Origin: an uncultured Chloroflexota bacterium
GTDB taxonomy: Bacteria > Chloroflexota > Anaerolineae > Aggregatilineales > Phototrophicaceae
DNA length: 39,147 bases
Assembly: GCA_937988705.1 (NCBI GenBank)
Contig: CALKIA010000643.1
Span: 1 to 39,147 of the forward strand
Reading direction: 5' to 3'
Shown: positions 24,148-30,501 of the stretch, in pieces
Position numbering within the stretch: position 1 is the first letter of the stretch
How the letters are laid out: each line of letters begins with the position of its first letter
The notes under the pieces: model-generated
What the model was told of the DNA's origin: nothing
The model's input: the letters and a program-made list of their open reading frames with translations, nothing else
Database searches by the model: none
Translations under genes and position numbers: made by a program

Positions 24148-24644
24148 GGTTTCTTCCTTAGCAGGTTCTGCATGGCGCGCAGGAATGTATCAGTCGATTC
24201 ACGTTCGCCGAGACGGATTTTGCGCACTTCATCCGGCGAAATGTACGGCGCGGGTTCGCCATCAATATCCGGCGGCTCGATCACCTTTTTGGGGTCGGTG
24301 CGCGTCTCGGATTGCACGACCGGCGCTTCGCTCGGCCGGGCGACAAAGCGATAGCCACAGCGCGGGCAGACTTTCGCGCTGGTTTTGCGCGGCGATCCGC
24401 ACTTGGGACACCATTTCTGCTTGTGCCCGCGCGTCGCGATCTGCACTTTGGCGTATTCTGCCCCGCAGCGCGTGCATACATTGGCCGTCATGCGGTTGAA
24501 ATGTCCACAGGCAGCGCAGCGTTTGCGCATCTCACCCGTAACTTCGGCCAGAAAAAACGGCGTGCCGCACTGGGTGCAGTTCTTCGCTGTGAGCTTATTG
24601 GTGTGTCCACACTGGGGGCACGTTTTTCCCGCCGCGTCGGTCAT
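24144..24644 (-). CDS. Triple zinc-ribbon protein with basic tail
   Basis: 166 residues from ATG 24644 (AGGAG 5 nt upstream; the open frame extends further but without a good start). Three C-x2-C...C-x2-C zinc ribbons: C9/C12/C23/C26, C43/C46/C57/C60 and C79/C82/C93/C96. A short acidic and proline-rich linker follows ('DIDGEPAPYISPDEVRKIRL') and the tail is basic ('FLRAMQNLLRKKP'). No catalytic motif. It is likely a zinc-stabilised adaptor that brings signalling proteins together. It sits between the VWA and PP2C genes and overlaps the PP2C start by 4 bp. Confidence 0.75.
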   Translation of the reverse strand: MTDAAGKTCPQCGHTNKLTAKNCTQCGTPFFLAEVTGEMRKRCAACGHFNRMTANVCTRCGAEYAKVQIATRGHKQKWCPKCGSPRKTSAKVCPRCGYRFVARPSEAPVVQSETRTDPKKVIEPPDIDGEPAPYISPDEVRKIRLGERESTDTFLRAMQNLLRKKP

Positions 24645-24820
24645 AGGTACTCCTAGCAAGATCGAGGTAGGGGCAGACCTGTGTGTCTGCCCCCAACGGG
24701 CGCACACACAGGTGCGCCCCTACGTTCTCAACAACCGCGCCCCCTGCCCATAAGGCGAGGGGGCGATGAACCGAGTTGGAAAGTCCCCTCACATCACGGA
24801 GAGGGGATTTAGGGGCGCGG
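24645..24820. repeat. Two palindromic repeats between VWA and zinc-ribbon genes
   Basis: 24667-24723 is a GTAGGGGCAGACCTGTGTG...CGCCCCTAC composite with near-perfect ends, and 24739-24815 is a CCCCTCAC...GAGGGGATTTAGGGGC type unit. Both lie inside the presumed operon, in the gap between the VWA stop and the zinc-ribbon start. Confidence 0.7.
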
Positions 24821-26071
24821 TTACGCTTCGTCTTCTTCCGTCAGGCTGACCGTGGACGTGCCGAGCGCCGCCGTCTTCCGGGCGATTTCGCTGCCCTGTC
24901 CGGCTTCTTCCAGCACCTGCGTCATCTGGCGGTTGCCGACCGCCTGCGCGATATCCAGCGCCTCGGTGCGATGCCGTTCCGCCGCTTTCATGTCGCCCGC
25001 TTGCAGCGCCTCGGTCATAGCCCGGGTCGAGGCCGCTAACTGCCCCTGTCCGAGATAGCCCGCCACCACCGCATTCACCTTATTCGACTTCTCAGCTTCG
25101 TGCGTCTGTTCCAGAATCATCCACGTCGTCTGATCGCCCTTTTCTTCAATGCGCTGACTGCCCGCCACGTACACCACGGACGGCTTCAACGCCACCACGC
25201 GCGCGCCGACCGACGCCAGCTCAACATGGACGATGAAATCGCGGTGGTCTTTGGACGACATGGGCGGCACAGGTACGACCCACGTGTGATCATCGCCTTG
25301 TGGCGCGGCTTCGCCCTTCACCCAATCGGGATAGGCTTGCGACAGCGAGAGGATGCGCGCGCCCGTGGGCGTCCACAGGTTGAGCGCCACATCGCTGGCC
25401 ACCGTGTTCGCCATTTTCACGACGGAGATCGAAAACTCCTCCAGCAGCGCCTCGGGTCTCGGGACGGCTTTGGGCATCCACCCGTTAGTGATCTGCGCCA
25501 TTTTCGTCAGTTCTTCGGGATTCCAGTCGTTACCATAGCCATATGCGCACAGGTGCAGCTGGGCCTCCGCCGCTTTCTTCACCGCGTGCGCCAACCGCGA
25601 CTCCGGCTCGGTGTTCTGCCCGTCGCTGAGGAAGATGCCGTAACGCGCATAGTCGCCCCGAATCTGCGCCTGTGATGCCAGCGCGACCTCAATACCCGTG
25701 GACATCGACGTGCCGCCGAAGATTTGCACCCGCTTAAGGTTGGAGCGGAACTGCGACACGAGGTTCATGCGGCTGACATCGGGTGTCAGGCGTGTCATCG
25801 GCACAACTTCTTTGCCGTCATCGTCGAAGACAACGACTTGCAGCATGATCCCATTGGGCGCATGCGTCAGCAAGTCTTCGACCGTGGCGATGGCGTTGTT
25901 GAACTTCGCGCCCTGCATCGACCCGGACACATCGCAGATCAGCGAGATGACCGCGCCCTGCGCCTCTTGCGGAACTTCGTTCGCCGACACCGACACCACG
26001 CCCCACACCGAATTGGTTGTCGGGTTGATGTACGGGTTGTAATAGGTTTTGAATGAGAATGCGTTCGCCAT
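24821..26071 (-). CDS. VWA-domain protein of the kinase/phosphatase cluster
   Basis: 416 residues. The VWA domain spans about residues 15-210 and has an intact MIDAS: 'SLICDVSGSMQG' (D47, S49, S51), 'FGGTSMSTG' (T121) and 'IFLSDGQNTE' (D150). 'FRSNLKRVQIFGG' and 'LHLCAYGYGNDWNPEELTKMAQITNG' resemble TerY-like VWA proteins. About residues 215-330 form a beta-rich segment. The last ~80 residues are helical ('AMTEALQAGDMKAAERHRTEALDIAQ') and end acidic. No signal peptide, so cytoplasmic. It is located between the kinase and the zinc-ribbon/PP2C pair, which fits a scaffold or metal-dependent interaction role. Confidence 0.88.
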   Translation of the reverse strand: MANAFSFKTYYNPYINPTTNSVWGVVSVSANEVPQEAQGAVISLICDVSGSMQGAKFNNAIATVEDLLTHAPNGIMLQVVVFDDDGKEVVPMTRLTPDVSRMNLVSQFRSNLKRVQIFGGTSMSTGIEVALASQAQIRGDYARYGIFLSDGQNTEPESRLAHAVKKAAEAQLHLCAYGYGNDWNPEELTKMAQITNGWMPKAVPRPEALLEEFSISVVKMANTVASDVALNLWTPTGARILSLSQAYPDWVKGEAAPQGDDHTWVVPVPPMSSKDHRDFIVHVELASVGARVVALKPSVVYVAGSQRIEEKGDQTTWMILEQTHEAEKSNKVNAVVAGYLGQGQLAASTRAMTEALQAGDMKAAERHRTEALDIAQAVGNRQMTQVLEEAGQGSEIARKTAALGTSTVSLTEEDEA

Positions 26072-26333
26072 GCTTTCCCCTCACAGTGATCATCGTCTAG
26101 GGACGAGGTTTGCCTCGTCCTGTTTTAAGTTCTCAACCATTTCGCAGCCCCGCTCTGGCCGCAACGAAGCGCAGGCCGGATCTGCGAACAGTGTTGGCTC
26201 CCCTCCCTGAATTCGGGGTGGGGTCGAGTGGGCTTGCGTCCCGACGAGCCTCACCCCGTTTCGCTCCGCTCAACCGCCCCTCTGCCTTGGGAGAGGGGCC
26301 AAGAGCCGTCAGGGTCGCCGGGATGAGGTTGAC
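26072..26333. repeat. Repeat-filled gap between kinase and VWA genes
   Basis: 26098-26122 is a TAGGGACGAGG...CCTCGTCC hairpin, 26200-26232 is a CCCCTCCCTGAATTCGGGG palindrome with a degenerate tail, and 26248-26300 is a CCTCACCCCG...GGGAGAGGGG unit. No gene. Confidence 0.65.
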
Positions 26334-28463
26334 TTACACCAGCTGCCACGTCCGCCCGGTCAGGATGCGCTCGTTGATGACCCATTCGCGGTCGGCTTGC
26401 TCGTCGCGCGCCAGATATTCGCGCCACGCGCTCTCATTCGCACGCGCCAGATCGCCCACCGAGTGCATTTGCTCGCCCGGATAATTGATCTGCGGGACTT
26501 GCCCCGACTTACGCGCGAGCTCCACCGCGGTGTAGTAAAACTCGCCCACCAGGCGGAAGAAAGTGCGCGTTTCTACGCCATTTTCGCGCAGCACATTGAT
26601 CGCCTGCGCGGCTTGTTCCAGCTGGCTGACCGCGCCGTCGGTCGCCTTCTGGTTGTAGAGTGCGATCAGTTCGAGCAGCACATCATTGTAGCTGGTATTG
26701 CGGCTGCTGACTTCTTCGAGCACATCGATCGCTTGGTCCACCTGTTTCTCGAACAGGTAGGCTTTGGACGCGCCGATGTAGGCTTGGCCAATCGACGGCT
26801 TGCTCTGGATGATCGCCTTGTATTCCTGAAGCGCCTGTTGACTGTTGCCGCTGCGGCGGTAGAGTTCCGCCAGCAGCAAACGCGCGCGGTAATCGCCCGG
26901 CTTGAGCGTCATCATACGGCGGTAGCGTTCGGCGGCTTCTTCGAATTTGCCCGTGTTTTCGAGGTACTGGCCTTCGGCGAGCAGCATTTCCCACTGCACC
27001 TGCGGGTTGGCGTTGGCCTGCGCGACCTTGAGGTCGGCGGCCGCTTCTTCCAGCTTGCCCGCCTGCGTGTAGACGAGCGCGCGCAGCAGGTATGCCGATG
27101 CGCCGCCGTTGTTATTGATCGCCTGATTCGCCAGCAGCAGGGCGCGGCGGTAGTCACGCTGTTGATAGGCTTCCTGCGCGGTGAGGATCACGGTGGAAGC
27201 GGGGTTAGTCGTCGGCACCTGCGGCAGCTCGATTTTAACCGTCCCGGCGATGACGCCCGTTCCGGTGGTCTGGCGCAGGGTTTCCAGCGTCACGCCCGTG
27301 AAATTGGCGCGTTCGCGCTGGCGGCGGAACGCGGTCATATCCGGCATTTGCCCCTTCACGTAGCCGATCACGCCGTCGATTTCAGCTTCGATCTCGTCCA
27401 CGCTCTGCGGGCGATTTTCGCGTTCGCGCGCGGTCAGCCATTCGACAAAGAAGCGCAGCGACTCGTCGTACTGAATCCACGGATGTTCGGTCGGCGGAGT
27501 GAGCGTATAGCGGTACTCCTCCGTATGCACTTCTTCCATGCCGACCAGCTCCGCCAGCGTGCGCCCAATCGTGAAATAGTCGTCGCGCCAGTCGGGATGC
27601 CGCGCCTGCTCGGAGTGATAGCCGGGCGTGCCGCGCGCGGGCTTGGGCGGCTTGTTCGGGTCATAGCGGTAGGCCGTGCCGAAGTCGAGCAGCACTTCGA
27701 TCTGATCGCCGTTCGCCAGCGTCATGCGCTTGACGTTCGACGGCTTGAAGTCGCAGTAGATGATCGGTGGGTTCAACCCGTGCAGATACTTGAAGGCGGG
27801 CAGCAGGCCTTTGACGCGCAGCAGCGCCTGTTCGGCAGACATCGGCAGCACCAGTTTGCGCGTGGTCGGCTCTTCGATCTCGTCCGCCCAGCTGGGCCCG
27901 GCGATGAATTCCATCACGTAGCACAACTCGTTTTCGATGACGAAGAAGTCGATCACCGAGATGATGTTCGGATGGCGGATGTTGATGAGCGTCTTGGCTT
28001 CCTGTTCCAGTGCGTCACGCAGGGAAGGATCTTGCGCCACCACCGTTTTGATCACCACATACTTTGACAGGTTGCGGTCGTAGGCTTTCCACGCGCGCCC
28101 CATGCCGCCCTGGCCGAGCAGTTGCTCGACGCCGTAGCGCTCGGAAATCACCGTGCCAATTTGAATCGCGCTCGGCGGGCCTTCCAGCACGACGGGCTTG
28201 GGCGGGGCGGCCGCCGCATCGCCGTTGAAATTGAGCTTCTTACCGCAGTTGGGACAATGGCGCGCATTCGGGCGCAGTTTAAAGCCGCAGTTGGGGCACG
28301 TCAGGCGGTCGACGGGAACTTCGCCCGTCGCCATGATCTGCGCCGCCGTCAGCGGTTTGAGCGCCTGCGTCGTTAATTCCAAGCCGCATTCATCACAGAA
28401 GCCGCTGGCAGTGCTGGTCAGCTGACTGCAATGCGGACAGGTGATCTTCTCTTGTGTGGTCAC
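26334..28463 (-). CDS. PknG-like Ser/Thr protein kinase: double zinc ribbon, kinase, TPR
   Basis: 709 residues, close to the length of mycobacterial PknG. Two zinc ribbons open the protein (C9/C12/C23/C26 and C56/C59/C70/C73). A kinase domain (about 103-400) has the glycine loop 'LGQGGMGRAWKAY' (117-122), K139 in 'VVIKT', the catalytic loop 'IIYCDFKPSNVK' (D238, K240, N243), DFG at 260 and 'GTPGYHSEQA' (278 on). It lacks the HRD arginine, as PknG does (YNDLKPEN), and 'DDYFTIGRTLAELV' matches PknG's DIYTVGRTLA. The C-terminal ~280 residues are TPR repeats. No TM helix. It likely phosphorylates the FHA protein encoded just upstream; this is inferred by analogy with PknG and GarA. Confidence 0.9.
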   Translation of the reverse strand: MTTQEKITCPHCSQLTSTASGFCDECGLELTTQALKPLTAAQIMATGEVPVDRLTCPNCGFKLRPNARHCPNCGKKLNFNGDAAAAPPKPVVLEGPPSAIQIGTVISERYGVEQLLGQGGMGRAWKAYDRNLSKYVVIKTVVAQDPSLRDALEQEAKTLINIRHPNIISVIDFFVIENELCYVMEFIAGPSWADEIEEPTTRKLVLPMSAEQALLRVKGLLPAFKYLHGLNPPIIYCDFKPSNVKRMTLANGDQIEVLLDFGTAYRYDPNKPPKPARGTPGYHSEQARHPDWRDDYFTIGRTLAELVGMEEVHTEEYRYTLTPPTEHPWIQYDESLRFFVEWLTARERENRPQSVDEIEAEIDGVIGYVKGQMPDMTAFRRQRERANFTGVTLETLRQTTGTGVIAGTVKIELPQVPTTNPASTVILTAQEAYQQRDYRRALLLANQAINNNGGASAYLLRALVYTQAGKLEEAAADLKVAQANANPQVQWEMLLAEGQYLENTGKFEEAAERYRRMMTLKPGDYRARLLLAELYRRSGNSQQALQEYKAIIQSKPSIGQAYIGASKAYLFEKQVDQAIDVLEEVSSRNTSYNDVLLELIALYNQKATDGAVSQLEQAAQAINVLRENGVETRTFFRLVGEFYYTAVELARKSGQVPQINYPGEQMHSVGDLARANESAWREYLARDEQADREWVINERILTGRTWQLV

Positions 28464-28605
28464 GTCGTTTCGCCTTTATTTCTGGACATAAACACCGACC
28501 CTAGACATACAAACCTCACCCCCAGCCCCTCTCCTAAAGGCGAGGGGTGAAAAGCGGAGTCGCCAAGTCCCCTCGCCCTTGGGAGAGGGGATTTAGGGGT
28601 GAGGT
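28464..28605. repeat. Hairpin repeat inside the FHA-kinase operon
   Basis: At 28503-28603 are paired CCCCTCTCCTAAAGGCGAGGGG and CCCCTCGCCCTTGGGAGAGGGG hairpins, flanked by outer inverted ends CCTCACCCC / GGGGTGAGG. It lies between the FHA stop (28606) and the kinase start (28463), so transcription from the FHA gene must pass through it. It may reduce read-through or stabilise the FHA mRNA. Confidence 0.6.
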
Positions 28606-29103
28606 TTAGCTCTCGTGGAACACCAGCTCGATTTTGCCCAGCTTGATCACATCGCCCTCGTCAACCGGTTCGGCTTGCCCCTGCGCCAGCTTGATGCCGT
28701 TGACATAGGTGTGATTCGAGCTGCCCAGATCTTCGATGTAGAACTTGCCACCAATCTGCGTGATCTGAGCGTGACGGTGGCTGATGTATTTGCCATCCGG
28801 GTAGCCGTCGAAGTCGATTTGCAGCGACGGGTCTTCGCGGCCGAGCACGGCCGCACTGCTCAGCTTGAAGATCGACCCGGTGCTTTTGAGCACGAGGTGC
28901 GGGCCTTCATAGGGGGCGAGCGGCGGGTCCGCCTGCGGAATGAGCGATTGTGGGGGCGGTGGTGGGACGGGCGCATCATCCGGCGCGTTGATTTGCACGA
29001 CGCGCGCAACCGAAGGTGCCGCAGTCTGCGGAAGTTCCGTGCCGCATTCTTCGCAAAAACGCGAGCCCGGTTCGTTCCAGTGCTGGCAGTTTGGACATTC
29101 CAT
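28606..29103 (-). CDS. Zinc-ribbon FHA-domain protein (GarA-like effector candidate)
   Basis: 165 residues. An N-terminal zinc ribbon (C3, C6, C17, C20) is followed by a proline-rich linker (residues 27-65) and a C-terminal FHA domain: 'VLGRED' (87-92), 'ISHRHAQITQIGGKFYIEDLGSSNHTYVNG' and 'VDEGDVIKLGKIELVFHES'. The conserved Arg, Ser-x2-His and Asn of phosphothreonine-binding FHA domains are all present. The protein recalls GarA/OdhI but replaces their N-terminal phosphorylation segment by a zinc ribbon and linker with few Ser/Thr (T22, T28, S31, S53), so the regulatory phosphosite is unclear. It is the first gene of the leftward cluster. Confidence 0.9.
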   Translation of the reverse strand: MECPNCQHWNEPGSRFCEECGTELPQTAAPSVARVVQINAPDDAPVPPPPPQSLIPQADPPLAPYEGPHLVLKSTGSIFKLSSAAVLGREDPSLQIDFDGYPDGKYISHRHAQITQIGGKFYIEDLGSSNHTYVNGIKLAQGQAEPVDEGDVIKLGKIELVFHES

Positions 29104-29421
29104 GATCTATCAGTTCCTTCCCAACACTTTCATGGTACGCATAATTTTACAGCACGTTGCCCCAAATTAAGGGGCATCTACGTCAAAAACCTATCAAATC
29201 GCTGGAGACTGAGTCTCCGGAACATACGAATGATGATACCATTGTAGCGACGAGGCAACCCTCGTCCTTTTGTTGGAGAATCTGCATGCGGACGATGCCT
29301 GATGGTGGATCTCATTCACCGGCGGCTCTCCCTGAATTTGGGGCGGGGCGCCGCTGGGTTCAACGAGTACACTTGCAGGTGGACAGGCATCATCCCCAAT
29401 CGAAATGAGGCGGCTCTGATA
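29104..29421. promoter_or_regulatory. Divergent intergenic region between FHA and solute-binding protein genes
   Basis: 318 bp that must contain promoters for both divergent transcripts, but I cannot assign boxes with confidence. It contains a perfect palindrome GGAGACT-G-AGTCTCC (29204-29218), a hairpin GACGAGG-CAAC-CCTCGTC (29249-29266) followed by CTTTT, and a degenerate CTCCCTGAATTTGGGGCGGGG repeat (about 29327-29348). No gene is supported. Confidence 0.5.
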
Positions 29422-30498
29422 ATGCGTAAATCGCTGCTGTTATTGGCGCTGCTGGCGCTCGGCATTTTGACCGTGCCCGCAGTCGCCCAAACGGACTTCT
29501 GGGCGTGTCCGCAGGGGTTCCAGGGGCAAACACTCAACGTATACAACTGGACCACCTATATCGCGGAGGACACCATCTCGAACTTTGAGCGGCTGTGCGG
29601 CGTGACGGTCATCTATAACACCTACGCCAGCGACACCGATATGCTCGAAGAACTGCGCGCCGGTAACACGCCGCACTACGACGTGGTCGTGCCGTCCAAC
29701 GCCAACCTCTATCTCATGGTGGACGAAGGGCTGCTACAGCCGCTGGACTTCGATAACATCGCGAACTTCGCCAACATCGGCGACCAGTTCAAAAACCCGC
29801 CCTACGACCCCGGAAACATCTACACAGTGCCGTATCAGTGGGGGACCATTGGCGTGGGCTACAACCGCACCGCGCTGGGACGCGATATCGCGACCTGGGA
29901 CGATATTTTCAAGCTGACCGCGCGCGTCGCGTGGCTCGATGAGGCGCGCCCGATGTTCGGGTTTGCGCTGCGTGTGCTCGGTCATGACCCGAACACCGCC
30001 GACCCCGCGCAGATCGCCGAGGCTGAGCAGTATCTGATCGATCACGCGGCGAATCTGGTCGAGATCGCACCGGACACGGGGCAGGATCTGCTGGCAGCGG
30101 GGCAAGCCGATGTGGTGGTTGAATACAACGGCGATATCTTCCAGTTGATCGCCTCCTGCGGCTGCGACGATTACCGCTACATCATCCCGCAGGAAGGCGG
30201 GCAAATCTGGACGGATAACCTCGCCGTGCCGGTCGGCGCGCTGAATAAGCCGCTGGCGGAAACCTTCATCGACTACATCCTCAACGCGCAGGTGAACGCC
30301 GACATCAGCAATTACACGGCCTACGCCAGCCCGAATCAGGTGGCAATTGACGAAGGCTTGATCTACGGCGACTACCTGAGCAACCCGGCGATTTATCCCG
30401 AAGATACCAGCAGCCTGTTCTATACCGTCGCCGATGCAGAACTCGATGAAGCGTACGGTGCTGCGTGGGAACGCGTACACAGCGCGATAGGACGATAA
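29422..30498 (+). CDS. PotD-like solute-binding protein, receptor candidate of the PknG-like system
   Basis: 358 residues from ATG 29422; the frame stays open upstream into repeat DNA. It has a signal peptide ('MRKSLLLLALLALGILTVPAVAQ') and no lipobox. The body matches PotD/PotF: 'LNVYNWTTYI', 'YDVVVPSNANLYLMVDEGLLQPLD', 'YTVPYQWGTIGVGYN' and 'IWTDNLAVPVGA'. Compared with PotD from memory, W34, Y37, W255 and D257 are kept (W43, Y46, W263, D265). Acidic polyamine contacts E36 and E171 become T45 and P177, and D168 becomes E174. No permease or ATPase lies nearby. The next gene starts 3 bp after its stop. It probably binds a different ligand and acts as a receptor subunit. Confidence 0.87.
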   Translation: MRKSLLLLALLALGILTVPAVAQTDFWACPQGFQGQTLNVYNWTTYIAEDTISNFERLCGVTVIYNTYASDTDMLEELRAGNTPHYDVVVPSNANLYLMVDEGLLQPLDFDNIANFANIGDQFKNPPYDPGNIYTVPYQWGTIGVGYNRTALGRDIATWDDIFKLTARVAWLDEARPMFGFALRVLGHDPNTADPAQIAEAEQYLIDHAANLVEIAPDTGQDLLAAGQADVVVEYNGDIFQLIASCGCDDYRYIIPQEGGQIWTDNLAVPVGALNKPLAETFIDYILNAQVNADISNYTAYASPNQVAIDEGLIYGDYLSNPAIYPEDTSSLFYTVADAELDEAYGAAWERVHSAIGR

Positions 30499-30501
30499 AC
30501 C

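Noticed and set aside
26397..28067. Long + strand open frame (556 codons) opposite the kinase
   Set aside because: No domain, Arg/His/Phe-rich composition, while the minus strand encodes an intact PknG-like kinase.
26334..28463. Kinase as a pseudokinase because HRD is missing
   Set aside because: The catalytic Asp, Lys, Asn, DFG and glycine loop are all present. PknG is active with the same kind of change (YND).
23212..29103. Type VI secretion regulatory cluster (PpkA, PppA, Fha)
   Set aside because: No Tss structural gene is nearby and the kinase has PknG-type architecture rather than PpkA-type.
29302..29421. N-terminal extension of the PotD-like protein
   Set aside because: The extra residues come from repeat DNA and would put the signal peptide 40 residues into the chain.
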